Positions 14,885 through 27,099 of a DNA stretch of 64,000 nt are shown piece after piece. The notes beneath the pieces are model-generated. The model searched no databases and was not told where the DNA came from. It was given only the letters and a program-made list of their open reading frames with translations. The DNA lies in contig NC_051087.1 in NCBI RefSeq assembly GCF_901709675.1, positions 11,374,384-11,438,383 on the forward strand, written 5' to 3'. The translations under genes were made by a program, and so were the position numbers. The stretch is from Syngnathus acus. Lineage: Eukaryota > Chordata > Actinopteri > Syngnathiformes > Syngnathidae. The stretch's first letter is position 1; each line of letters begins with the position of its first letter.

Positions 14885-15215
14885 TGTCATGTGCCCTTGC
14901 CACATGACACCCAGCCGCAAACTTAACGTTTGTATTTAAACCCTGGTCTCCCTTTCGGTGTCTACTGTTAATTATGTTTCTCTCTGTTTCTGCCCCTGCT
15001 GTTCCTGTTCGATTTGTGCATTCCCACCGGTCTATTGTGTAGGCTCAGGGTCAGTACCCACTTCTTGTATCTGTTCCTGGTTCGAGTGGACTTCTGTTCC
15101 CTGCCCACTGTCCATGGGCCTCTGCCCCGCCTGTGTCTCTGTTTTCAACAATTCACCTTCCCTTCAATAAAGCCTCGTCCAAGCTGCACATGGTCACCGT
15201 GTTCCATTCCGACAT
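14885..15215 (+). mobile_element. LTR-like fragment, plus orientation
   Basis: Starts TGTCATGTG, contains GTATTTAAACCCTGGTCTCC, an AATAAA (15164-15169) followed by GCCTCGTCCAAGCTGCACAT and GGTCACCGT, and ends near CCGACA. This layout matches the solo LTR at 24435-24770 read on its minus strand (ATTTAAGTCCTG, then AATAAACCCTGGTCCAAGCT, then GGTCACC). A duplication TATTT is possible but imperfectly placed. Confidence 0.6.
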
Positions 15216-15797
15216 TATTTATTTTTGTTCCGTTGTACTGTCGTTAGGATGACAAGCCTCAATGTCTTTTTCATTCCTACTTATTTGTTCTTTATAAATG
15301 TTTTTTCTGTCTTCCTTGATGAAAGGAAGCAGAGTATTTTTGTTTTATATCTAAATAAAACATTGGCAAATATTTTTTTTCCTGTTTTCTGACAGGACTA
15401 AACCAGTAACTGAATCATGATTAATTTATAATTGCACAATTTGAAGTAATGTCCTGTTTTTTAACAAAGTAATAAAAATTAAAATGAAAAACTGATTCAT
15501 CAATTAATTGGTAAAATAATAATCAGATTAAGAGACTCAAGACATTCAGTTACTGCTTCTCTTATTCAACTCCAAGGAAATGGTGGAACAGATAATATCT
15601 TGCCTCAACACGATTTAATTTTGGAGGCAAAATAGTGCCCGAAAATATTTAAAGCTGTTTAATGTATTAAAGGGTGACCAACCTCTTCACTATATCCTCG
15701 TGCAACAGAGCAACATTTGCAGCAGGCGGCTCATCTTGATACCGAGCACTACAGGAGGTCCTTTGTTCCAACAGCAATTTCACTGTGCCTCAGAACA
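15216..15797. other. Intergenic, no gene seen
   Basis: Unique AT-rich sequence with no recognisable feature. Confidence 0.7.
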
Positions 15798-16027
<230 letters not shown>

Positions 16028-16029
<2 letters not shown>

Positions 16030-16810
16030 GTAGTGATTAACTGAATGACATCTTGGTGTGTTAAAACTGCACACATTAACACACTTCAATTTTGACCAAT
16101 GACGGAAGGACATTGACAAGAATGGTCATAAAACACTCTGCATATTTCCTGCAGATAGCACACAAATTGTTTTGGTGAGAATGAATGAATTAATTTAGCA
16201 ATGATTAAGTACACTTGACAGACCTGAAAAGAGACCCATGACAGCACCGGCAGCCATAAACCAAGGGACAGATAAAGTACTCTAGTAAACTCTCAGCATA
16301 CCTCTCCCTTGCAAACTCATCCAAGTCTGAACTGAACCATACAAATTAACTCCCCTTTTTCATCCTTATCCAAACAAATGTAGAGAAGAGGATTATGGCA
16401 TTGGAACTCAAGAGATACCACCTGAATGGCACTGAAACCACAACAATACATTTGTGCTTCCGTCTCCGTCAGGGGAATTGAGTTTGGGCTAATTAGCTAT
16501 AATACCAGCAAGCAAACGTCCTCACTCCATTGACACCCACAGCGTTCCCTAATTGACTGCCAGAGTTTTGAGGCTTTAATACAGTAAAAAAAGCAAGCCC
16601 GTATCTCAGTGATTATGAGGTTTGTGGATACACTGAGTTACACAGAAAAATACTGCAAAACCAATTCTATGTCATGAACTTTTAATGCAACAATGCTTGA
16701 ATAAATAAAGATAGACTATGCTCAAACATCAGAAAAAGCCCAAAGAAGAGCAAGAGCATCCTTCATAGTAATTTGAAGTTGAAGCATTTATAATTTGGCT
16801 AGTCTTTTGA

Positions 16811-16865
<55 letters not shown>

Positions 16866-16950
16866 AATATTGGATGGACATTCCTGAGAGAGAAGGTTTG
16901 CATGAACACAAAAAAATCATACAATATCATGCCACCAACATAACACAGCA
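16028..16950. other. Intergenic; includes (CT)n at 16814-16859
   Basis: Holds about 23 CT units at 16814-16859. A high-complexity block at about 16450-16570 with TAATTAGC and CTAATTGAC (homeodomain-type cores) may be a conserved element. No gene seen. Confidence 0.65.
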
Positions 16951-17176
16951 GTTTCTGGTTTAAATGTGGTTTAGATGAGTGATAAGTGAGGTTACAGGAT
17001 GAAAGGAAACAGACTGAACTTAATATCTACTGTGGATATACTTTATCAAACTATTATTATACGGTTTCTGGTTTAAATGTGGTTTAGATGGGTGATAAGT
17101 GAGGTTGCAGGGTGAAAGGAAACAGGCTGAATTTAATATCTGCTGTGGCTATACTTTATTAAACTATTATTATACG
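16951..17176. repeat. Exact-length 113-bp tandem duplication
   Basis: Units 16951-17063 and 17064-17176 both begin GTTTCTGGTTTAAATGTGG and end ACTATTATTATACG with no indels. Most differences by eye are transitions (A/G or C/T), so the duplication is fairly recent or both copies are maintained. Confidence 0.92.
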
Positions 17177-19328
17177 CAATTAGTGTCTTTTGCAATGCAA
17201 TCTACACATGAATATTGAACATTTTATATTTGGTTAAGCATCTCTGCTATCTTTACTGGACTACAGCTTTCATTGTTTCTAAGAGCAAGAGAGCATGTGG
17301 GAGGAATGTGATGAAGGGGGCCTCACCTAACCCTGGGAGGAAAAGGCCAGTGCATTAGATGGAGAACAAAGTTCCAGCAAAGATGAATATTGGCACTCGG
17401 ATCAGGCTAGTGTCTAGGGAGACTTGGAAAATGCAGTTTTGTATATGTTGAAACTGTGAGGAGACAATCACCATAACCAAACAGACCTCAGGCTAAGCAC
17501 GTCAGAGCCAGGGGCCAAACTGAGACGCACACTTATTGCTTGGTGGAAATTAATAAAAGTAATATCATGCGGTTTGTGCTGTACAGTTGAGATGGAAACT
17601 TTAAGGCAAGCTATTGGGTGTTGATTATTGTAAAGATAATACAGTTAATGTGTGTGAATACTGTATATGTTATTCCCTCACCCTAAAAAAATCACTGCAT
17701 TTTAAATGTTGAGCACCATTTTTCACTTTCTTCCTCAATTTCCTCAGGTGACATCATCATTATTGTTTCTGTAAGACATTGTAAGACAAGGGTTACATTC
17801 ATGGGCACAGACAGCAGAGGGGAAACCCCCTGGCCCCCAGATTCTTAATGACCACGATTCTTCCCCACAACTTTCTCCATCCAATCTTAGGTTGGCTCAA
17901 ATTCTCATAATAACTCCAAGGATAAACTTAACAGAAATACCATGTGCGCTGTGCTCAGACTGATCGAGGCCGCTCGGGATGGCGTCCGACCTCAATTCGG
18001 GGATATTCAACATGTTGGACGTTTTTGGCCCAACTTCACACCATGTGTGATGTCCCCCGAGGACAAACGAGCACACAGCAGGTTGACAGTGAGCCAATCA
18101 GAAAGCAAGGTGACGCAGTGGCGCGGAAGTGCAAAGGGGAATCCAAAATCAGAGCAGTCACTGTGCAACAGAAACTTCCTGCTCATGCTGTTTCCACTCC
18201 TTTGACCAACGCTTTATTCACACTAAAAACAAACCTTAAACAGTCGCTTCACTGTCCTGTCTGTTTGTATACTCTGTAGTCCCGTTTAATCTCAGAAGGT
18301 TTTGCAAAATTTCTTCTTCAACGTGGGAATATTCAAGGATGAATGATGTGTGATGTGTTGCTCTAGCTGAGTGGTTGCACACCACACAGGGTACGTTTTG
18401 TACCGTAATTTTATTCTCACCACTTGTAGGATCTCAGAGTTTGGAAATCAGCTGATTATTTTTAAATCTTGATGTGAGCTCCAGGTTTATGACAACAAAA
18501 TTTCTGGTGAAACAGAGGAGTAAAATGTTCCATTTCCATTGGGGCTGATTGAGCCCACGTAGCATATTTTAATAATAATAATAATAATAAATTATATTTT
18601 GTACTAAAACTACTGATATGTTTAAAGCAGACAGAAGTATAAGCTAACCTAGTACCTGGATGCGAACTTAAAACTAAAACATACTAATACAATTCATCTA
18701 GTTGTTGATGTTGACTAAAATTCTCGATTTATAGACTAAAACTTGACTAGATGAAAAACAAGTTGAGATGGACAAAATGTGCTAAAAACTAACAAGCGCA
18801 ATACAAACTGGTCTAAAACTGAGACTGAATTTAAAAATGACTGCTAAAAGTAACATTACTTCACATGCTTCACATGCACTGCTTACAGTGTGAAAACAGA
18901 TTACAGTAGAAGTTTTGAAAAATGACCCGACTACTTTTCACATCACAGCATTTGTGGTGAGTTGGTCATTTGAATTACCATTTCTAATCATATAGCTATC
19001 ATTCAAAAGAAGACCTCACTCACCCAAACATTCCACATTCATACAACAAGAAAGGGCCGCCGTAAATGAATACAGCAATACCCATTTTTTGCAAGACAAA
19101 TGATGCTCCTAAGTGGAGCCAGCTTTAGGAAAATCAGCAGCATTTATGCAAGATGCCAAAGCAGCAGTACCAATTCCCCAGTGGATTTGCTAAACACTTA
19201 GCTGGCCTACGCAGTCTCTGTATTACATGACAGCAAGTTAAGTAAAGTATGACTGATAACAAATAGACTACATTCTTTACAATTCAGGCCATATGCGCAT
19301 GCTAGCTCAGAAAGGGAAATGAGTCAAA
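17177..19328. other. Intergenic; GC-rich block at about 17935-18190
   Basis: Mainly AT-rich unique DNA with a short (TAA)n at 18570-18590. At 17935-18190 a CpG-containing block (CCGCTCGGGATGGCGTCC, GAGCCAATCAGAAAG) stands out; it may be an old repeat or a CNE. Open frames in it have no protein character. Confidence 0.6.
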
Positions 19329-19520
19329 TGGATGGATGGATGGATGGATGGATGGATGGATGGATGGATGGATGGATGGATGATTTGTGGATGGGTGGAT
19401 GATTGGTGGATGGATGGATGGATGGATGGATGGATGGATGGATGGATGGATGGATGGATGGATGGATGGATGGATGGATGGATGGATGGATGGATGGATG
19501 GATGGATAGATGATGGATGG
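19329..19520. repeat. (GGAT)n microsatellite
   Basis: About 45 GGAT units, interrupted at 19381-19408 by variant units. The WMDG/IHPS open frames on either strand are artefacts. Confidence 0.97.
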
Positions 19521-22500
19521 CACACAACCAAGCAATTCTTTTGTTACCTGCCTGTTAGGGTTGACAAATTATTTTGATCGTATGTTGGAATGTTGACTAG
19601 AATCATTAACTTTGTTAAAACCTTCCACCTTCCCTTGACTCGTTGAAACTTTCCACATTTCCTGCAGTTGTTGAAAATTTCCAATTGATGTGGAAACATT
19701 CTTGCTTAGTTATCTAAAAATGCTCCATGAGTATCTGTTTCCACAGCCTTGTAAAACAAACACCAAAGACCCTGTGCACTGATTAACCAGTTTGCAGAGG
19801 TGATCCTCGAAACCTGTTCACTCTCACCCCCACACTGCTTTCTCTCATTAAATAGTCTCTTGCAAGAGGCGAAAGTCATTAGCATTATATAAACATTACC
19901 TTCCAATAAACAATAGACTACTTACATGTAATTGTTCCCTGAAGTTGTTGGTGAGGTGTATGGCAGAGAGGTGTTTGTGTTTGGCAATGTGCATATGCCA
20001 CCACAAACGTTCTTATCATTTCCTCACTTTGGGGTCAACTTCCACTTGTGGAAACATGCAGATGGCTGCTGTGACTACTCTCCTCTGAATGAGGCAGAAG
20101 GTACCTACTGATTTTTAATCTAACACGTGGTTGACAATGGCTGAGCAGACATGATCAGGGTTGGGCCACTGTATGATACAGATCAGCTCCCGAAATAAGC
20201 CTTTTTGACCGTTGTAGAATAAATGCGGTAAAAATGTCTAAAATACTTCTCGTAAATTGTTGAACTTTGATGAAGGCTTGTCAACTTGAACTTATCTTGT
20301 AGACAACAACAGAATCCAAGGCACTTATTGAGTGTTGAAATATCATTTTGGTGCATACATTGAAGGATTGGAACTTTCTTTGGTAAATAGTCTGCTTGTT
20401 CCCTTCTCTTTTCCCTTCCATTCTGTTGGTGCTTTCGTCCAGTCCAGTCAATTCATCAAGTGTATAACTAAGTACTTTGTGTTGCTGCGTCATCTCGATG
20501 TTCTCATCCATGATTGTAACAGACTGGTTCACAATTTTTTTTCCAATCAGACATGCAAGTAAATTTTTCTAGATTAATTTTTTTAACTGATTCCCAATTT
20601 GACTGTTTTTTTTCTCTTTTTCTTCCTTAGGTAGTCAAGGTAATCATATAATCACAATAATACCATTTGTAACACAGCAAAACCTTTTGTATTATTCACT
20701 CTATGAAATAAAGGTTAGGTGAAGCAACAGGTGGATTTTTCTAAAACGGTGTCACAACACATTACAAATGAATTATAAAATCCATATTTTGAAAACTTTT
20801 ATAGGTAAAACATATCTCAAAAGATTGACATGCCAGAAAAAAGTAAAGGTATTTTTAAAATGAGTTTCAAATGTAGATGTAGGGCCACAAAGCCATCACA
20901 AATTTAAATTTACCATTGACCAATGTTGTCTGACATTGCCTCAAAGTAGCTGCTCACTCAAAAGGTGCAGATTTGCATGGCAAATTGGGAATTCTATGAT
21001 ATGCAGAGATGCAAGCAACATTGAAGACCCCAGTGCTCCTTTTTCCCGAGTATTTCATCTCAGCGAGAACTCCTCTCACCAAAGGTGATTACAATTTCTA
21101 TATCCAAGTGATGGAGTTAGAAATGACTCAGCAGAGCCTAAGAGGGGATTGAGCCTTTTCTGTTGCTAGTCTTTCTTTCTGAAATGACCTCCCCTGAAAT
21201 GTTAGGCAAGTAAATTCTCCGTATTTTAAAAATTCATTTTTCGGTAACCAGAAATCATAATGATCAACCTCTTTGTTCAAATAATGCCAGCTTCATTTTG
21301 TGCTCTTCAACCCTTTTCATGTCAGCACCATTCACTGCTTTCAAGTACATCACCCAGATTGCTATCCCCCCACCAATTTTTTTTTTCTTCAACTCTACTC
21401 CACGCAATTTAGCACCTCATCCTCTTGAGGCTCCTGTTCTTCCATTCACACCAACCTTTCTCTCATCCTGCCCCAATGTACTGTCTCTGCCTTTTTTTGG
21501 AGCCCCATCTATCCCTACTTCCTTCCTACCGCCCTTTACATTTTCTCACCACCACTCCTTCTGCAGTCCCTCCATCCATCAGACTGAGTAATAGCCCCAA
21601 GGCCCAGGAGTCACCCTGCAGCTGTCTGGGACAGACACTGATCACACACACAGTCACTTTGAGCTGAAGGTACAACCATCCATTTTGTACATCTTGATCT
21701 GGGTGCACTCCACTCTTACTGTTAATCCTTAGTTGGAACTCGAATAGAAAGTGGGTTTTTTTCCCATTATGCAGCTATATCAAGTTTTCCATTGGACGAT
21801 TTGTACATTTCATTTTACATGTGTAACATGAAACTCAACATGAGGGAAGGCCTTGGTGATGTCAAAATGTCAGGCTTGCTGAAGTAGTTTCATCTACATT
21901 GGTTGTTTATTGACTTTTCTGTTCATTTCACAAACACTTCAGCATTTATGAGCATGGAGTGTTTGAAAATCAATGTGTATCATAAATGTTAACAAGATGC
22001 AGTTTGTTTGTTATAGTGAATTCATGCAATTAACTTCGATGACATTCTCTTTGAGTGCAAACATTACAGACTTCAATTGACACTGTTGTTCTCCTTTACT
22101 ACTATTTCATAGATCCACAACTCAGTTCTATTACACTCTCCAAAGTAGCTTTTTTTTAAGATAATGGCTTATTGGAGGACTCTGTCATACACATGAGGTA
22201 TATCCTTTGGGTACTAACCCACTTAATGATGTCTTAATTTCATTTTTGTTCATATTATGAAATTGTAATACCTATCTCAGCATTGCCAACCAACTGGCCT
22301 TAGTTTGTACCCCCCTCCAAAACAGCTGGTTATTATCCTGTATAATCTCTCAAAAATGCATGAGTCATTTTTCACCACAAAGACAGAATGATGACCATGA
22401 TGTTTTTCTCGCCAACCAAATTATAAATAAGTGTGACACGAGTATATAGAATTTTGGCGTATGGGTGTACTGATACATGATTTATTTAGCTCGGAACTTA

Positions 22501-22689
22501 AAAATATCTCAAAAACTGAAGAAAGTAGAGGTATTTTGAAATTAATGTCATCATTTAGTACAGTAAAAGGTATGTAAAGTCCCACGTAAAAACATTGGGT
22601 ACCGAACAAATTTCCGTAAAACATACAAGAAAACAAACAAAACATTATATTGTGAGTAGCTATAACTTGGTTTGTGTCAAAACGAGTGA
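19521..22689. other. Intergenic, no gene seen
   Basis: Unique AT-rich DNA. Open frames at 21298-21667 lie in pyrimidine-rich sequence and show no family resemblance. Confidence 0.65.
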
Positions 22690-22920
22690 GTCAAGTCAAA
22701 TTCATTTATATAGCCCTTAATCGCACAAACGTCTCACAGGGCTTCACATGCCCACAGTTGACAAATATTAACAACATCCCCGGATCTTAACCCCCAGGGG
22801 AGCAAGGAAAAACTACAAACAAAAAAACATCCGTGCAAAAATGATAAACCTTGAGAAGGGGCCAATATCTTTTCCAAGATCATTTCATGGAGTTTGATCG
22901 AATGGATCCCTTTTTGGAGA
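22690..22920. repeat. Degraded common teleost dispersed repeat
   Basis: Begins TCAAGTCAAATTCATTTATA then TAGCCCTTAATC, CTCACAGGGCTTCACATGCC and GGAGCAAGGAAAAACTAC, recognisable pieces of a repeat common in fish genomes. Its ends are eroded and its class is not assigned. Confidence 0.6.
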
Positions 22921-23822
22921 AATATGTATTGTACCATTTTAATACACATACAAACTCTGATGGCACAGAAAGATTTTCGTCCTGGATGGAGGATGTTGGT
23001 GAGTGTGTATGATGCGACAACAGTGACCTGACAAAAATGTGTGAGTAGAAGAATCAGTGTGCATACATACAGGTTTAAAAGGGGTTTAAACAAATCTCAG
23101 ACACAAGCAGAACATTTACATTACTTTCAGTCCTTGGAGCTGATACAGGCTGGTAAAATCGATGGTTTTAGTATTATATGATCATTTTGTGATTGATGCT
23201 GATTTACGTGTGTGCATGTGTGTGTGTCTGTGTGTGTGTTTCTATTTGTTCTACTTGGGAGATGCCCAGTAGCTGCAGAGCAAACCTTCTAAATGGTGGT
23301 AATTGAGTGGCTGAAAAAAGAAATCAAGCCATAATGTGCAATTTCCAGCATCAAGTGGACACTCTAAGCGTGGTAAGCTTAAATTTGACATAATGGGGTT
23401 GAGGAAGTAAATTTTCAATTCAATTTTGCTTTGTTCCCTGAACATTTTTTAAATATCTTTGACTTTTCCTGTCTCTAGATTTTTTATGATTTCTTAGAGT
23501 TACATCCTGTGTGTTTTGGAAATTTAACGCAAACCTGGAGCCCCCGAGTTCTCTGCCAAGATCAAACACATGACCAGGGCGGAGAAGATATGCAACATTC
23601 TCTGCAACATAGTTTGGCTCTCAGCAGGTATGCACATTCCACATATCACTGGAACTGCAACATTTGAGATTTGTATCAGTTCCGTCATCTGTGGCAGCAT
23701 CTGGAGCTTATACCAGGGGTGGGTAACTTTAATGATGCAGAGGACCACTTAAGTTACACACTGAGTTCAAGGGAACATATTGCATATCATTGCTGTCATA
23801 TAAACCTCTTTGCCCTATTTCT
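22921..23822. other. Intergenic, no gene seen
   Basis: Unique sequence with a short TG run at 23216-23240. Confidence 0.65.
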
Positions 23823-23831
23823 TAATTCTAG

Positions 23832-24138
23832 GATTCATTCATCATCCCAACCGCTTCTCCTCATGAGGGTTGCGGGCATGTTGGAGACACCGTGAACTGA
23901 CTGCCAATACAGGGCACATAGACGTAGACATTCACGCTCACAATCACACCTACAGACAATTTAGTGTTTAATTGACCTACCATGCATGTTTTTGGAATGT
24001 GGAAGGAAACCCGGAGGAAACCCACTCGGGCACAGAGAGAACTTGCAAACTCCACGCAGGAAAGCTGTAGTCGGACTTGAACCCTGCACTTCTGAACGGT
24101 GAGGCGGACGTGGTAACTAGGGCGCCTACTGTGCCACC
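23832..24138. mobile_element. Short retroposon copy 2, with 9-bp duplication
   Basis: A 307-bp diverged copy of the family at 2052-2386, in the same plus-strand sense (TTTTTGGAATGTGGAAGGAAACCC, CTTGCAAACTCCACGCAGG, GTGAGGCGGACGTGGTAACTAG; each quoted in short form). It is flanked by TAATTCTAG at 23823-23831 and 24139-24147. Confidence 0.85.
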
Positions 24139-24434
24139 TAATTCTAGTCTTTCAGACAAAATAGTGGGACTAACTCTAAACATGATGCATTGTGATGTTT
24201 TGGAGCGCATAGATATATAGCAATTTAGTTAGTCATAATTGTGTTAACTGTTCGAACCTCACAAAGAATAGCATTTTTCTTCATATGTTAAGACACTATG
24301 TTTGAATTGCACTTCGTATATTGGAAAATTCATATCTTTAGGAAATCTTACGTCGAGGTATGATTACTTGTTTTTACGCACGGCTTTGGGCAAAGCATAA
24401 AAACTGCAATTAAGTGAGTTTTCCAACTCATAGT

Positions 24435-24770
24435 TGTCATGGAGCGGATGGAGCAGGGTGACCAAATGTAGCTTGGACCAGGGTTTATTGAGCAAACTCA
24501 AAAGGCAAACTGACACAACTTAACAAAACAATAACTGGACTGACTGACCGGAACGTGAGACAAGAAGACTACAGACGTGACGACATCAAGACGTGACGAC
24601 AACAATGATCCGACTGGGAGTGAGGGGCAGACAGGACTTAAATACAAAAAAGGTAACAAGAGGAAGGTGACTGTGGTTACACTGATTGAGGTGACACAGG
24701 AGGGGAGGGGCGACGCGAACAGAATCCATGGTAACAGACATAATAAAGAAACCGGGGACGAATCGTGACA
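24435..24770 (-). mobile_element. Solo LTR with 5-bp target-site duplication
   Basis: A 336-bp unit with ends TGTCA..TGACA, flanked by ATAGT at 24430-24434 and 24771-24775. On the minus strand it has a TATA-like ATTTAAGTCCTG and a polyA signal CAATAAACCC in LTR order. No adjacent gag/pol remains, so this is a solo LTR left by recombination. Gypsy, BEL or ERV origin is not decided. Confidence 0.82.
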
Positions 24771-24775
24771 ATAGT

Positions 24776-25368
24776 GAGGTTTGCAAAAACAAATCTGCAA
24801 ATAGGTGAATACACAAGTCACTGCACATCAAACAATTAACTTTACCTCCTCAAGGCTAGAGTGTATATTAGTGGGATGGTAAAGATGGATAAAAACGGTC
24901 AGGCTTTGCTGCTTAACTCATTTTCCACAAACACAATATTAATTAGATTACGAGTGGGGTCGCATTGTAAAGAAAAAAAATCACTTCAAATTCACTTTCC
25001 ATTACTTTACCATGGTGACATAAACCATCATTAACCATCATCTCTATGTCTGTTTGGGCTTTTGTGCGTCATCTTCACAGCCATTGCTATCTATATAACT
25101 ATTTGCTCTAATCCGAGACACAAAATGGACAGGTAGGTTCCAAAGTTTGTCCCTATTTATTATCATGTGCAGGTGTCCATCATAAAATTAAGATAAATGG
25201 TAAAAAAAAAAAAATCTTATTAATACAAATTGTGATCATGTAGGTCTGCGTTTAAGGCTACAGCCCACCCTTGACCATGAACTTGATGAATAAGTGTTTG
25301 AAAATGGATGGGGGGGGAAGCAGACACCAGGGGGCGTCGTTGGCCTCTAAAATAGCTTGTTACAGGCG

Positions 25369-25450
<82 letters not shown>

Positions 25451-26399
25451 ACTTTAGTGTCAGTTCGATTCAGTCACACAGCTCTGGCTCAGACATGGGT
25501 GAAAATTTATCCAACGTCTGCTCTTTGTTTCTTGTGACTTGCGTGGCTAGTTGCAGAATCGCTGTTTAATCCACTCCACAATGGGCACGTCGCTTTGCAT
25601 TATGGTCGATATTGTTGCGCCCCGTCTATTACACTTGGATTTGGAGACTTATGCAAATTAATTTCAATTACACCCCTATTCATCATCTTTGTTATCACTG
25701 TCTCAAAACTGCGCACAAGTCTACGTGAAATATGTATGCCCCCCTCGGAAACCCCCCATTTGCGTACTTAATATATTCATTGTCAATGAAATGAGCACAT
25801 GATGCAACTGCACACACATACAACCAAGGCCAGCATGTGAGAAGAGTTAATGATAAGAAATGGAAGATAGGGGAACTAATAGACTCCAAGCTATTAGCAT
25901 CACGGTGGGACTAAAGCATAATGCTTCATTAAACTAAATTAAAGCAACCCATGTGTGATCGTACTAGATGGGAAACCCTTTTAGTGACAACTTCCCAACA
26001 ACATGGGAAATGTTCCCCTTGAACACGAGCTCTGAGTACCGTCCTGACAATGGAAAAGAAGCACCATGTGGAGTTTAGTCGGTAGCTTTACCAGCATTGG
26101 ATATTTCTGTTGTGGCCCGTAGCTGTGAGCATAATATATGACTCACGCTCTGCGAAAACATTCTAAAATAATTGCACCACTGGCTACTGGCAACATTACA
26201 TCTTGATGCTAAATCGAATCATTTTGAATAATTCAAGCCTTAACAGGTACCAAAACAGCATTCCCTAGACAGCTGCATGGGTTTTATTGGGCAGCCCCTT
26301 TGGTTTCGATCGTTTCTATTATTGGACTTTCTTAATTTGCCGAATGTGTAGAAGATTTACATTGCCAAACCAAGGCTTGGCCTGGAGGAGATGAGGGGA
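24776..26399. other. Upstream flank of pcdh10, includes (GA)n
   Basis: Contains about 38 GA units at 25373-25448 and otherwise unique sequence, of higher complexity from about 25880 to 26330. No coding signal. Distal promoter or enhancer content is possible but not shown. Confidence 0.6.
25373..25448. repeat. (GA)n microsatellite
   Basis: About 38 uninterrupted GA units, roughly 1.65 kb before the pcdh10 start codon. Confidence 0.97.
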
Positions 26400-27099
26400 A
26401 GACGAGATGAGGAGCGCAACTGCACTTAACTGGTTTTGTTAAGAGGCTCCAGTGTGCGCGCTGGCTGGCGTCGCGCAGCCCCAATCAGGTGGCATTACGC
26501 GCGGTCTTTGAGCTCACCATTGGCTGGTGGGGAAAGAAGCAGTGCGCAAAACCAACCCGCTGCTCACACTCGCCTGACAGAAGCCGAGCTGAGAACATCA
26601 TCCGCTTTGAGCGCACGGACACACTGATTACATTCACGCAGCGAGGTTGGGGGGGAAAGCGCTCTGCTGTTCGTCATAGTTTTCATGTAGAAATTGCATT
26701 TTTTCCCTCTCTCTTTCTCTCTTGCCTCCTCCCATCTACCAGCCAGTAATTTCCTGTTTTGTGGTCACTTTTTGAGAAGAAGGGCTCAGTGTGTTTCTGC
26801 GCGCAGGAAGTATTGGCTATGCATCAGCCTGACGCCAAAACTCAACCGCGCGTTGCGGAGTTGATTAAAACAGAGGCGCTCGGATCAGATGGCTGTGCTT
26901 CACACCGCTCAAACGACTAAATGTTATACGACCCGACTCAAAGGAGAGGAATTTGTTATGCTTTTAATCTCACTGCGTTTTTGCAGGAAGATAATTTGGG
27001 AATGCGCGCTGCTTGTAAAAAGTAAGGAGTAACAGTTTTTTTTTTTTTTTTTAAACAACTTTTCCTTTCTTGAAGTGCACTTGGAGGGAGAAAGCAGAA
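26400..27099 (+). promoter_or_regulatory. pcdh10: CpG-rich promoter and 5'UTR region of pcdh10
   Basis: From about 26440 to 26940 the sequence becomes GC-rich with many CpGs (GCGCGC-type runs), unlike the AT-rich flanks. It holds a CCAAT box at 26481-26485 and an inverted one (ATTGG) at 26519-26523, about 35 bp apart; no clear TATA box is seen. A 17-base T run lies at 27036-27052 just before the start codon. The pattern fits a CpG-island promoter. The transcription start cannot be fixed from sequence alone. Confidence 0.6.

Noticed and set aside
17942-18279. Overlapping open frames of 87 and 111 codons in a GC-rich block
   Set aside because: Two frames are open at once and neither shows a domain; GC-rich composition alone explains the lack of stops.
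19302-19577. Open frames of IHPS or WMDG repeats
   Set aside because: They come from the GGAT microsatellite.
27070-27099. Start of the pcdh10 frame at a TTG, adding ten residues
   Set aside because: TTG is not a normal eukaryotic start; the ATG at 27100 is directly followed by a good signal peptide as in other PCDH10 proteins.
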